64,000 nucleotides of DNA from Bacteroidota bacterium (lineage in GTDB: Bacteria; Bacteroidota; Bacteroidia; AKYH767-A; OLB10). Below are positions 43,076-52,222 of this stretch, piece by piece. A program made the translations under genes and the position numbers. Position 1 is the stretch's first letter, and every line of letters starts with the position of its first letter. The stretch lies in assembly GCA_016699635.1 (NCBI GenBank), contig CP064983.1, positions 1,426,001 to 1,490,000 on the forward strand, read 5' to 3'. The notes below the pieces were generated by a model. That model worked only from the letters and a program-made list of their open reading frames with translations. It searched no databases and was not told the origin of the DNA.

Positions 43076-43746
43076 ATGATAAGTGTTTCAGAAATCATTA
43101 TACGGCTTTCATTAGCATCGTTTTTGGTGCGCTTATAGGATTAGAACGAGAGCGGAAGCATTGGGCTGCCGGTTTGCGTACACACATGCTTGTTTGTGTA
43201 GGTTCCTGCCTGATGATGATGGTATCTGCATTTGGATTTTCAGACATCTTAGGAACTCCTGATATAACACTTGACCCTTCACGTATTGCAGCACAAGTAG
43301 TCACCGGTATAGGTTTTATAGGTGCGGGTGCAATTCTATTTTCGAAAAATGAAACTATTAGAGGATTAACTACCGCTGCAGGAATATGGACTGTGGCAGG
43401 AATTGGCTTGGCAACAGGAGGAGGCATGTATCTAGCCGCTGCTGTAGCAACGGCTATTGCTATAATTATTTTATGGGGACTTCAGCCTATAGAGAAAATG
43501 TATTTTGAAAAATATAAACAAAAAAGTTTGCGTATAACTACAAGTCATGATTTTGGTGATTCAGAATTTCTGACAGCACTTTTAAAAGAAAATGGCATAT
43601 TATTAATTTCATTAAATTTTACAAGAACAAACGAATACTTGATTTTTCAAATTCAGCTCGAACATGCTGATGCTGGAACGATAGAATCAGTTATTAATGT
43701 TCTCAAAAAAAATTCTGCCATTAAAGAAATTCAATGGCTTAACTAA
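43076..43746 (+). CDS. MgtC/SapB-family membrane protein (one frameshift)
   Basis: About 223 residues. The family signature GALIGLERERKHWAAGLRTHM lies early, then GIGFIGAGAILF and GLTTAAGIWTVAGIG, and a C-terminal cytoplasmic ACT-like domain (RITTSHDFGDSEFL). The start is ATG 43076; the frame changes near 43105 between SEIIIR and AFISIVFG, one base missing. MgtC relatives matter for growth at low Mg2+, but the biochemical activity is unsettled. Confidence 0.87.
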
Positions 43747-43908
43747 GAATTGAAAACTCTTTCAATTCTAAAAATTAAGATAAAAACAAAAGTTCCGTTT
43801 CCTTGTTTAGGACTGTCAATACTTCATTAGAAGTGATGATTTAAGTCAGCTATTGATTTATGATTTAATTTTAATTTAGCATCTAAAGATTTACAAAAGT
43901 TCTTAATT

Positions 43909-44376
43909 ATGATTAACATAGGAATAAATAAAAAACAGGCAAAACAACTTGCTGCAAAACTTAATCTTCTGCTTGCAGATTACATGGTATTTTATCAGAC
44001 AACCCGCGGATTGCATTGGAATATAAGAGGTGAGAAATTTTTTGAATTGCATCTGAAGTTTGAAGAACTGTACAATAACCTGTTAGTTAAGGTTGATGAA
44101 ATTGCAGAGCGTATTTTAACTTTAGATGAAACACCGCTGCATACCTTTAGCGATTACAGTAAAGCATCGCAACTGAAAGAAATCAAAAATGTATCAGACC
44201 CTTCAAGATCAATAAAAGCAATTTTAGATGCTTTCGAAACTATTTTAATCAAACAGCGCGAGATTTTAAGAATGTCGGCAGATGCAGATGACGAAGGCAC
44301 CAATGCATTGATGAGTAATTATATCAGCGAGCAGGAAAAATTAGTTTGGATGTATAGTGCATATTACAATAAATAA
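43909..44376 (+). CDS. dps: Dps-family ferritin-like protein
   Basis: 155 residues. The ferroxidase-site pattern spans [20 protein letters not shown] and [15 protein letters not shown], as in Dps. The protein should form a 12-mer that oxidises and stores iron and protects DNA under starvation or peroxide stress. The thioredoxin gene starts 2 bases after its stop, so the two are probably translated from one transcript and share a redox-stress role. Confidence 0.93.
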   Translation: MINIGINKKQAKQLAAKLNLLLADYMVFYQTTRGLHWNIRGEKFFELHLKFEELYNNLLVKVDEIAERILTLDETPLHTFSDYSKASQLKEIKNVSDPSRSIKAILDAFETILIKQREILRMSADADDEGTNALMSNYISEQEKLVWMYSAYYNK

Positions 44377-44377
44377 A

Positions 44378-44696
44378 ATGGAAACAACAACACAAAACAG
44401 AACATTTAATGACATCATCAATGGCAGTAAACCGGTATTGGTTGATTTTTTTGCCGACTGGTGCGGACCTTGCAAAATGATGGCACCCATACTGCATGAA
44501 GTAAAAAATGAAGTAGGCGAAAAAGCAGTAATACTTTAAAATTGATGTGGATAAAAATCCAGCTGTTGCAGCAGCTTATGAGATACAGGGAGTACCAACA
44601 TTAATCTTGTTTAAAGCCGGAAAAGTGTTGTGGCGGCAGAGCGGTGTTGTTAACAAACCACAACTACTGCGAATCATTGAACAAAATATAGGGTAG
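44378..44696 (+). CDS. trxA: Thioredoxin (one frameshift)
   Basis: About 105 residues from ATG 44378. The active site is [16 protein letters not shown] and the cis-proline loop is [12 protein letters not shown]. The frame breaks at 44533-44536, where CTTTAAAATTGAT replaces CTTAAAATTGAT, one extra T in a T-run; removing it gives [11 protein letters not shown]. Cytoplasmic disulfide reductase. Coupled to dps. Confidence 0.92.
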
Positions 44697-44746
44697 GTTT
44701 TATATGGAATGAGCTTACAAAGCTAATTCCATAAACACAAGGAATA

Positions 44747-45637
44747 TTACTGCTCCTTAGGGTAATAAACTGTAAAAACCCTATTAAGGTTAAACCCAAA
44801 ATGAATACCGCCATCAAGCCAGTCGCCAGTAGTTTCGGCAATAAATCCTTTTTCTACCATACTGCGTGAGTTGGTAAAATGAATTTGAAAAACGTGACCT
44901 CCGGTTTCAATATCAAAGCCTACAGCAAGTGAGTTTTTATATGTGCTGCTAATCTGATCAGGAAATACATAATAATACTCTGCAGTAAATGCTATACTCT
45001 TGGAAATTTTTATTCTTCCGCCACCGCCTAATGCAAATACATCATTTTTTTCATTAGCTGTGGGTACTAAATTGCGGTGAATGAGTGTTGGCATTAGCTG
45101 AACAGAAAACGCATTAGAAAGTTTAGATGCTGCCAACAACTGATAGGAATAGGTTAGCCTGGAAGAAAAATAATTTTTACGTTGAGGGTCTGTAAATTTT
45201 AATGAGTTTAGTTGCATGGATGCAACGGCAGTAAGTGTAACCGGTGTTCCACTTTTACGTTGCTTCAGTAATTTAACTTTTAATAATCCATCATACATTT
45301 TTTCAAATGTGCTGCGCCCTATTCCAACGTTTAACCAGTCGGTAACACCATAGTCGAAACCTAAACGCATGGTAGCATTATCTAAACCAAAAAACTCATA
45401 ACCTCCACTATTTATCTGCCCGAAACGATGCAAGATCATTAACTGCAATACACCTTGCTTATTATTTTCAACACTGTGCCCGTTAATGAGTCTGGTTGAT
45501 TTAAATGTTGCCGTTACTTCTTCTTTCTTTTCTTTCTCTCCACTTTCATTGAGCATTTTCATCAGGTCGTCCTGAGCTGTTGCATGCAGTGTGATAAAAG
45601 TAAATCCAATAAAAAACAGTTTTTTAATCGTTAGCAT
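44747..45637 (-). CDS. DUF5777-like outer-membrane beta-barrel protein
   Basis: 296 residues from ATG 45637 (45679 would add a basic leader before the signal peptide MLTIKKLFFIGFTFITLHATAQ). Alternating strands with aromatic ends (MRLGFDYGVTDWLNVGIGRS, IAFTAEYYYVFPDQI) and the final FGFNLNRVFTVYYPKEQ indicate a barrel. It is last in an operon with a YceI protein and two cytochromes; the family is often found in that company. Function unknown. Confidence 0.78.
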   Translation of the reverse strand: MLTIKKLFFIGFTFITLHATAQDDLMKMLNESGEKEKKEEVTATFKSTRLINGHSVENNKQGVLQLMILHRFGQINSGGYEFFGLDNATMRLGFDYGVTDWLNVGIGRSTFEKMYDGLLKVKLLKQRKSGTPVTLTAVASMQLNSLKFTDPQRKNYFSSRLTYSYQLLAASKLSNAFSVQLMPTLIHRNLVPTANEKNDVFALGGGGRIKISKSIAFTAEYYYVFPDQISSTYKNSLAVGFDIETGGHVFQIHFTNSRSMVEKGFIAETTGDWLDGGIHFGFNLNRVFTVYYPKEQ

Positions 45638-45647
45638 AAATTCTTTT

Positions 45648-46198
45648 TTAATCCTTCTTCTGATATGGAGCAAGTTCAAATTTACAAGTTACCTTAACAA
45701 CTTCGGCAATATTCTGAATAACTAATTTAGGAATTTCAACATTGTGGTCTTTTAAGGCAACATTAAAGCTACCTTCAATTGCAGGAACTCCTCCTTTAAA
45801 ACTGTAGTTTGCCTTATAATTTGCCGGTTTCTCAATACCATGAATAGTAATATTTCCATTTATTGTTACCTGATAGGAAGTGTCTCTATCCGTAATCAAT
45901 GGCTCCTGAATTTTACCTTTATATACAGCATCTTTGTATTTATCACTTTCAAGATATTTTTCATTGAAGTGTTCTTCCATCAACGCTTTTTCGAACTTAA
46001 AAGAACGGATAGCTACTAACGAAACAATATCGCCTGTTGTAACATTCAAAATGCAATGCCCTTTTTTGCTTGTAGCATCAATGTTTTCGAGCGGTGCTTC
46101 TGAAAAGAAAGAAATTGTACCTGCATTGGTTGTAAACACATTTTGTGCTTGTGTATAATACATGCCTGTCATTAATACACATAAAATAAATTTTTCAT
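45648..46198 (-). CDS. YceI-like periplasmic protein (frameshift near the start)
   Basis: About 183 residues. The YceI-type lipocalin-like barrel shows FTTNAGTISFFSEAPLENI, FEKALMEEHFNEKYLESDKY and NITIHGIEKPANY. A better start is ATG 46198, giving MKNLFYVYLMTGMYYTQAQ as signal peptide, if one base is missing near 46174; otherwise translation would start at 46172. YceI proteins bind polyisoprenoid or quinone-like lipids. Third gene of the cytochrome operon. Confidence 0.82.
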
Positions 46199-46208
46199 TT
46201 TTTAATAT

Positions 46209-46580
46209 CTAATTATTGGGTGCTCCCTGATTAATCCAGATTGAAACTTTTTTAATGTTGCAATCACTTAATTTATTTTGATTTTTTGGCATAGGTTCAT
46301 ATCCCGAATCATGATTGAGTGACCCTAATAGTTTTCCATTATCAACATAGGTCTTAATTGCTGCATAAGTATCAATAACAACGTTGCCCTGCGCCATAGA
46401 TGCCGAATGACAAACTTTACAATTGCTGCTTATAATTGGTGCCACTGTTTGTGAATAGGTAATGTTAAGTGTATCACAGTTGCCTGTATTTGGATATAAC
46501 TCATCTTCTACATCATAATAACAACTACTAATGCCGAGTGCAATAAAAATACCTGAAATAAGAATTAAACTTTTATTCAT
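46209..46580 (-). CDS. Mono-heme cytochrome c-like lipoprotein
   Basis: 123 residues. Lipobox-like LGISSC, then a heme-binding CKVCHS (CxxCH) in APIISSNCKVCH. A later Met (YEPMPKN) could be the axial ligand. It is closely related to the second half of the preceding gene (NVLPIMQTICQTCH), so the two arose by duplication. Envelope electron carrier by inference. Confidence 0.85.
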   Translation of the reverse strand: MNKSLILISGIFIALGISSCYYDVEDELYPNTGNCDTLNITYSQTVAPIISSNCKVCHSASMAQGNVVIDTYAAIKTYVDNGKLLGSLNHDSGYEPMPKNQNKLSDCNIKKVSIWINQGAPNN

Positions 46581-46586
46581 GCTTTG

Positions 46587-47288
46587 TTAATTGTCGGGGT
46601 AACCATCGTTAACCCATTTAATGATTTGTTTTATTTTACAGTTAGGAATATATTTTGTTGAATCTTCCTTATCAGGCATGGTAAAATATCCATCTGCATG
46701 AGTTATAGCGCCAACCAACTGTCCTGTCATTGCAACAGCAGATACATCATCATAAGAAACCAATGAAAGATTTCCTAACGGTGCAGTTCCACTATGACAA
46801 GTCTGACAAATGGTTTGCATAATAGGTAAGACATTACCCGAAAATGTTACATTAACACTATCACAACCCAAACATTCATTGTTTTTAGCACCTTGCATTA
46901 TCCATTGGTAAATATCATTTATCTGTACGCTGCTCAATGGTGAACCCGGTGGAGGTGGCATGATATCATCAGGATCATTTTCAATAAGTGATTTGTAGAG
47001 TTTGCTGTCTTCGGGTTTACCGGCTTTCACTTTTCCTGTTCTGATAATGTTGGCATAAGTATCTAAAATAACTCCATCTGCTGCAGTTGCAGCATCATGA
47101 CATCCGCTATAGGCGCATGAGGCATTTATTATAGGCTGAATGATGTTTTTAAAATAAATGGTATCGTTGCTGCAATCTTCAGTGGCAGTGCTGTCATTGG
47201 TTGCAATGGCTAAGTCCTGTGGTTCGTGCTTACAGGAAGATGTTGCAATTGTCAATAGCATCAACCAAAAAAATACTGTTCTATTCAT
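46587..47288 (-). CDS. Di-heme cytochrome c-like lipoprotein
   Basis: 233 residues. Signal with ATSSC, then two repeated modules. The first heme motif is CAYSGCH (CxxxxCH rather than CxxCH) in IIQPIINASCAYSGCH, with Met in DDIMPPPPGSP. The second is CQTCH, with DGYFTMPDKED. The expanded first motif also occurs in planctomycete-type cytochrome domains. First gene of the four-gene operon; 6 bases to the next. Confidence 0.85.
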   Translation of the reverse strand: MNRTVFFWLMLLTIATSSCKHEPQDLAIATNDSTATEDCSNDTIYFKNIIQPIINASCAYSGCHDAATAADGVILDTYANIIRTGKVKAGKPEDSKLYKSLIENDPDDIMPPPPGSPLSSVQINDIYQWIMQGAKNNECLGCDSVNVTFSGNVLPIMQTICQTCHSGTAPLGNLSLVSYDDVSAVAMTGQLVGAITHADGYFTMPDKEDSTKYIPNCKIKQIIKWVNDGYPDN

Positions 47289-47421
47289 GCATGAATTAAT
47301 TTAGAAACAAATAAAAAAGATATATTCTAATTAAAGTCTATAAAAATGTATTAATGGGAAAATTTATCGGCTGAAAGGTAATAAACACAAATATTCATTG
47401 TTTCAACATGGGCATTTGAGT

Positions 47422-47429
47422 TACTTTTG
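47422..47429 (+). promoter_or_regulatory. -7 promoter element of tatA
   Basis: TACTTTTG (TAnnTTTG), 15 bases before the ATG at 47445. Confidence 0.5.
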
Positions 47430-47444
47430 CTCAAATTTTAAGAT

Positions 47445-47721
47445 ATGAACGGCATGCTTTTGTTTTTAGATAATCTTGGTGGAGGCGAATTGTTGGTAAT
47501 CATGGTGTTTGTATTATTCTTCTTCGGATCAAAGAAAGTTCCTGACTTAGCCAGAGGCTTGGTAATGTGCCAGCCGCGAGTTTAAAGATGCTATGAATGG
47601 TGTGTAGCGCGAAATTGAGCAGAGTATGCAAACTCCGCCACCATCACAACAACCACAAAAAATGTTGAAAATCCTGTTACCCCCCGAAAAAAATGGGGGG
47701 GTAGATGAAAAAACTGACTAA
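47445..47721 (+). CDS. tatA: TatA/TatE-like twin-arginine translocase subunit (frameshift plus in-frame TAG)
   Basis: About 92 codons. GGGELLVIMVFVLFFFGSKK is the TatA membrane helix and hinge, followed by VPDLARGL and, in the shifted frame, SREFKDAMNGV, the amphipathic helix. A Pro/Gln-rich acidic tail ends at 47719. Near 47567 one extra base shifts the frame, and TAG at 47605 replaces a codon such as CAG or GAG. TatA forms the translocation pore with TatC, which is not here. Two lesions in so short a gene may mean decay, but the motifs are well kept. Confidence 0.72.
47678..47703 (+). other. C-run/G-run inverted repeat in the tatA 3' end
   Basis: TACCCCCC (47678-47685, six C) and GGGGGGGTA (47695-47703, seven G) frame a GAAAAAAAT loop. 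A strong hairpin in the last codons of tatA, without a T-run behind it. Confidence 0.6.
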
Positions 47722-47775
47722 TTTTTGGTGAAACACTCTATTTTTAGGGGGTGTTTGAAAAAAACAATATTTTTC

Positions 47776-47805
47776 TTGACATTGCCCTTTTTCAATGTAT
47801 TTTTG
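47776..47805 (+). promoter_or_regulatory. Promoter of glnN
   Basis: TTG (47776-47778), 19 bases, TATTTTTG (47798-47805). The ATG follows 29 bases later. Good fit to the Bacteroidota promoter. Confidence 0.6.
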
Positions 47806-47834
47806 AGCCGTTTTAAAAAAAATCCAATCACTAT

Positions 47835-50024
47835 ATGAGCAATGTTCGTTTCCGTGCCCTCGATGCTACTAATGGGCGCATACCTGTAAAAATTACCCCT
47901 CCGTCAGTAAAGGTATCTGACTATTTTGCCACCAATGTATTCACCAAGGAAGCTATGTTTAAGTTTTTACCTAAGAATGCATACAATGCTGTTATCTCTG
48001 CAATAGAAACGGGTGAGAAAATAGACCGTAAAATAGCTGGTGAAATTGCCCATGGCATGAAAGAATGGGCTATCAGCAAAGGTGCTACACATTACACGCA
48101 TTGGTTTCAACCACTCACTGGTGCTACTGCCGAAAAACACGACAGCTTTTTCGACATGAGTAATGATAACTCTTTCGAACATTTTTCAGGAAGTTCTTTA
48201 GTACAACAGGAGCCTGATGCAAGCAGTTTTCCAAGTGGAGGAATAAGAAATACTTTTGAAGCACGTGGCTACACTGCATGGGATCCGGGCTCTCCGGCAT
48301 TTATTATTGAAAGCCCAAACGGACGCACACTTTGTATTCCTACAATTTATGTTTCTTACACAGGTGAAACACTCGACTATAAAGCGCCATTGTTAAAAGC
48401 ATTGCATACACTGAACGAAGTAGCAGTTCCGGTAGCACAATATTTTGATAAAGACATTACACGTGTTAGTACAACATTAGGTATTGAACAAGAATATTTT
48501 TTAGTTGATACTTCTTTGTTTTATGCACGACCCGATTTGGCAATTACAGGAAGAACAGTTTTCGGTCACTCACCTGCAAAAGGACAACAATTAGAAGATC
48601 ATTATTTCGGTTCTATTCCTGATAGAGTAAATGCCTTTATGCACGATTTTGAGATTGAAGCATATAAACTTGGTATTCCATTAAAGACCCGTCATAATGA
48701 AGTAGCACCATGTCAGTTTGAATGTGCTCCTATTTTTGAAGAAATAAATCTTGCTGTTGATCACAATCAACTTCTTATGGATTTGATGGATAAGGTTGCC
48801 CGCAGACATCATTTTAAAGTGTTATTTCATGAAAAACCTTATGCAGGAATAAACGGTAGCGGTAAACACAACAACTGGAGTATGGTTACCAACACCGGAA
48901 AAAATTTATTGTCGCCAGGAGGAAATCCAAAATCCAACCTCATGTTTTTAACTTTTTTTATCAATACCATAAAAGCTGTTCACGAACATGCAGACCTGTT
49001 GCGTGCAAGCATTGCTTCGGCAGCTAACGACCATCGTTTAGGTGCTAATGAAGCACCACCGGCCATCATGAGTGTTTTCCTTGGTGCACAGTTAAGCAGC
49101 ATCTTAGATAACATTGAGAAAAAAGTTGGCTCCAGCAAAATGAGTGTCGAAGATAAGACAGCATTAAAACTCAACATAGGTAAAATACCTGAAATTTTAC
49201 TTGACAATACAGACCGCAACCGCACATCTCCCTTTGCCTTTACAGGAAATAAATTTGAGTTTCGTGCAGTAGGTTCTTCTGCCAATTGCAGCAATTCAAT
49301 GGCTATTTTAAATACTATTGTTGCCGATCAACTTCGCAAATTCAGAAAAGAAGTAGATGCTTTAATTAAAAAGAATGTAAAGAAAGACGAAGCTATTTTG
49401 CGTGTGCTGCGTCAGTATATTGTTGAAACAAAAAGTATTCGTTTTGAAGGTAATGGCTATAGCGAAGAGTGGGTAAAAGAAGCTAAAAAGAGAGGACTTT
49501 CCAATCATCAGACAACACCTGTTGCATTAGATGCAATGGTTTCAAAAAAATCTCTGAAACTTTTTGAAGACAATCACATTTTTACGCATCGTGAAGCCGA
49601 AGCGCGACATGAAATTATGCTTGAAACATATATCAAGAAAATAGAAATTGAAAGTCGTGTCATTGGTGACCTTGCACAAAATCATATTATCCCTGCAGCA
49701 TTCCGATATCAGAATTTTTTAGCAGAGACTGTTGACAACCTCAAAGACTGCGATCTGAAATCAGAAACTTATGCTACACAGCTGCAGCTGATAAAAGAAA
49801 TCAGTGCACATGTAAATGCCATTAAGAAAAATGTTGATACCATGCTTGCATCGCGCGATAAAGGAAATAAAATAGCAGATATTCGCGATAAAGCAATTTT
49901 TTATTGCGATAAGGTTAAAGTTTCCTTTGACACAATCCGCGAACATGTTGATGCATTGGAAATGATTATTGATGATGAAATATGGCCAATGGTTAAATAC
50001 CGAGAATTGGTTACGATTAGATAA
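47835..50024 (+). CDS. glnN: Type III glutamine synthetase
   Basis: 729 residues, the usual GSIII size. GSIII features are THWFQPLTGATAEKHDSFF near the start, GIEQEYFLVD, RHNEVAPCQFECAPIFEE, GINGSGKHNNWSM, LGANEAPPAIMSVFLG and NRTSPFAFTGNKFEFR. It joins ammonium and glutamate with ATP hydrolysis to glutamine, the main ammonium assimilation step in many Bacteroidota. Own promoter and terminator, so a single-gene unit. Frame intact. Confidence 0.97.
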   Translation: MSNVRFRALDATNGRIPVKITPPSVKVSDYFATNVFTKEAMFKFLPKNAYNAVISAIETGEKIDRKIAGEIAHGMKEWAISKGATHYTHWFQPLTGATAEKHDSFFDMSNDNSFEHFSGSSLVQQEPDASSFPSGGIRNTFEARGYTAWDPGSPAFIIESPNGRTLCIPTIYVSYTGETLDYKAPLLKALHTLNEVAVPVAQYFDKDITRVSTTLGIEQEYFLVDTSLFYARPDLAITGRTVFGHSPAKGQQLEDHYFGSIPDRVNAFMHDFEIEAYKLGIPLKTRHNEVAPCQFECAPIFEEINLAVDHNQLLMDLMDKVARRHHFKVLFHEKPYAGINGSGKHNNWSMVTNTGKNLLSPGGNPKSNLMFLTFFINTIKAVHEHADLLRASIASAANDHRLGANEAPPAIMSVFLGAQLSSILDNIEKKVGSSKMSVEDKTALKLNIGKIPEILLDNTDRNRTSPFAFTGNKFEFRAVGSSANCSNSMAILNTIVADQLRKFRKEVDALIKKNVKKDEAILRVLRQYIVETKSIRFEGNGYSEEWVKEAKKRGLSNHQTTPVALDAMVSKKSLKLFEDNHIFTHREAEARHEIMLETYIKKIEIESRVIGDLAQNHIIPAAFRYQNFLAETVDNLKDCDLKSETYATQLQLIKEISAHVNAIKKNVDTMLASRDKGNKIADIRDKAIFYCDKVKVSFDTIREHVDALEMIIDDEIWPMVKYRELVTIR

Positions 50025-50040
50025 TTTATTTGAACAACAA

Positions 50041-50068
50041 AAAAAGCTGTCTATTATGGCAGCTTTTT
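50041..50068 (+). terminator. Terminator of glnN
   Basis: AAAAAGCTG and CAGCTTTTT form the stem around TCTATTATGG; the T-run continues to 50069, 17 bases after the stop. Confidence 0.85.
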
Positions 50069-50137
50069 TGTTTTGAATATTAATCAAACACCTATCTGTT
50101 TTTCAAAAACTTTTAAGCTTTTAAGCTTTCAAACTCA

Positions 50138-50713
50138 TTACTTCTTATAAAAATTCATTTCATCAATGTAATTATACACCGATTCAGGAAGATAAAAACG
50201 AACGTCATTTCCTTCTTTGATGGCTTGTCTGATAAATGTAGATGATATTTCAATTAATGGTGCCTGAATAATTTTTACAGAAGGATGATTTTTTAATTCA
50301 CCACCATCAGAATCCGGTCGAGGATAAATATATATTTTATAGTTTTCTAATATCTGCTCGAAATTTTTCCATTTATGAAAAGTGATAAGGTTATCACTAC
50401 CCATTATCAGCACAAACTCATGTTGTGGAAATTTTTCATTCAGATGAACTAATGTATTAATTGTATAGGATGGTTTGGGTAATCCGCATTCTATTTTCGA
50501 AATTTTTATTTTCTTATAGCTGCCAATTGCTGTTTCAACTAAGTGTAATCTTTGGTAATCGTTAAGTAATGATCCGGCAGGTTTAAGCGGGTTGTGTGGA
50601 GAAACAACCAACCACACCTGTTCTAAATCTGTAAACTCAGCAAAATAATTGGCAATCATCATGTGTCCGTTATGCACAGGATTAAATGAACCAAAAAATA
50701 AACCAACCTTCAT
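50138..50713 (-). CDS. nadD: Nicotinate-nucleotide adenylyltransferase
   Basis: 191 residues. Nucleotidyl-transferase motifs GLFFGSFNPVHNGHMMIA, VWLVVSPHNPLK and IEISSTFIRQAI are those of NadD. It adenylates nicotinate mononucleotide to deamido-NAD. Part of nadA - MORN gene - nadD, with start codon next to the preceding stop, so translationally coupled. Confidence 0.95.
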   Translation of the reverse strand: MKVGLFFGSFNPVHNGHMMIANYFAEFTDLEQVWLVVSPHNPLKPAGSLLNDYQRLHLVETAIGSYKKIKISKIECGLPKPSYTINTLVHLNEKFPQHEFVLIMGSDNLITFHKWKNFEQILENYKIYIYPRPDSDGGELKNHPSVKIIQAPLIEISSTFIRQAIKEGNDVRFYLPESVYNYIDEMNFYKK

Positions 50714-52222
50714 TTAGTTAATTCTTATTTTGTCAATTCGGGTAATTTTGTCTGCCTGATAATTGATGGTTAAAATCAATACACCTTTATCGTCATAAAT
50801 TTTCCACAAACCATTCCGCTGGCCTTGTTTATACTGTCGCACTTCATGCAACTTTCCATTGTCGTTGTAATAAATATGTTCGCCATCTTCAAGGCCATCA
50901 ATATATTTTCCTGTAAATGCAGTTTTACCGTTCTTATAGGTCTGATGCCATGTACCAAATTTTAATCCATCGGCATATTCGCCTTCTGCAATATATTCGC
51001 CATTATTATATTTCCATAGCCCTTCTTTTTTGCCGTCAACATATTTACCTGTTGCTATTAGTTGTAATGAGTCGTTATATTCTTTAGAAATACCTTCTTC
51101 TTTACCATTTACAAAAGATTCATCACGCCTTAATTCACCATTCTTAAAAAACCATTTCCACTCACCTTCCGGAAGTCCGTTTTTATAATTTCCAATTTGT
51201 TGAACTGCTCCATTCTGAAATAAGAATTTCCACTCATCAATTCGTTTACCATCTTTATATTTTCCTATAGAATGCACCGAGCCATCATCATAGAAAAATT
51301 TCCATTCTCCCTGTCTGTTTCCATTTTCATCGGTTATTCCTTCAGCAATTGGTTTATCGTCTTCAAATAATTTTCCTGATGTAACATTTCCCTTTTCATC
51401 ATAAATTTTTTCTACACCCTGGCGTTTATCGTTAATTACATTTACAATAGACTTTATTTTTCCACCTGCATAAAAATCACGCTTTACTTCAAATTTAGTT
51501 GTGCTTTTTTTATCAATTATCAACTCGCCATTTTTATACCTTTCCGATATAATTAATGTGCCATCATTATTATAAACTCTATAAAAACCATTCTTTTTAT
51601 CGTCAAGATATTCTGTTTCTTCTTTTAATTTATCGTTATCAAAAAAAACTTTCCATACACCTTGCTTTAATCCAAATTTATCTATTCTGTTAATTCGTTC
51701 TTCGCTGCGCACATAACCTTCATGATAAGTTGTGATGGTAATTAATCTGCCATCCTCTGCATAAGACTTAGCAACTCCATCTTCAACACCATTTTTAAAT
51801 GGTATAATATTTACAACCTGACCATTTTCTCCAAAGTCTTTTACCCAACCTTGTCTGATACCTTCTTTTACTTCTTCTTCTTGTTTTAATTTTCCATCAG
51901 AAAAATAGTAACGCTGTAGTCCGTTTTTTAATCCTTTGGTATATGTTAATTCACTGGTAATTTTTCCGTTTTCATTGTAAAATTTCCATAAACCATCAGG
52001 CTTATTGTTATGTCTGTTGCCTTCGGATTTTAATTTACCATTTTCAAAATACGATTTCCATAAACCTTCGGGCTTGCCATTTACGAAGTTACCTTCGCTA
52101 CTCTTATTACCGTTCTGATAATAAAATGTTTTAAAGCCATTGGCAACGGCACTGTCTGTTTGTGCAAATATGTTTGAATTAAGAAATAAAAAAAATGCTG
52201 CAATCAGTATTCTACAAACCAT
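50714..52222 (-). CDS. Secreted MORN/YwqK-type repeat protein
   Basis: About 502 residues from ATG 52222 ([21 protein letters not shown] signal); ATG 52240 would add six residues. The body is some 17-20 short repeats of the form [15 protein letters not shown] ([32 protein letters not shown]). These are MORN_2 repeats, as in the so-called YwqK family, forming an extended beta-hairpin array. Its role is unknown, and the toxin-antitoxin label sometimes attached to the family has no support here. It lies between nadA and nadD. Confidence 0.82.
   Translation of the reverse strand: MVCRILIAAFFLFLNSNIFAQTDSAVANGFKTFYYQNGNKSSEGNFVNGKPEGLWKSYFENGKLKSEGNRHNNKPDGLWKFYNENGKITSELTYTKGLKNGLQRYYFSDGKLKQEEEVKEGIRQGWVKDFGENGQVVNIIPFKNGVEDGVAKSYAEDGRLITITTYHEGYVRSEERINRIDKFGLKQGVWKVFFDNDKLKEETEYLDDKKNGFYRVYNNDGTLIISERYKNGELIIDKKSTTKFEVKRDFYAGGKIKSIVNVINDKRQGVEKIYDEKGNVTSGKLFEDDKPIAEGITDENGNRQGEWKFFYDDGSVHSIGKYKDGKRIDEWKFLFQNGAVQQIGNYKNGLPEGEWKWFFKNGELRRDESFVNGKEEGISKEYNDSLQLIATGKYVDGKKEGLWKYNNGEYIAEGEYADGLKFGTWHQTYKNGKTAFTGKYIDGLEDGEHIYYNDNGKLHEVRQYKQGQRNGLWKIYDDKGVLILTINYQADKITRIDKIRIN

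Noticed and set aside
47289..47440. Small RNA or tRNA genes in the larger spacers (also 35270-35450, 39494-39759, 42924-43075)
   Set aside because: No cloverleaf, CCA end or stable GC-rich fold could be found by eye in these AT-rich spacers.
47445..47721. Tat export of NosZ by the nearby tatA
   Set aside because: The NosZ signal has no twin arginine and looks like a Sec/lipoprotein signal, so the proximity has no functional meaning.
50714..52222. Toxin-antitoxin antitoxin based on YwqK-like repeats
   Set aside because: It has a signal peptide, is some 500 residues long and has no toxin neighbour; it sits between NAD genes.
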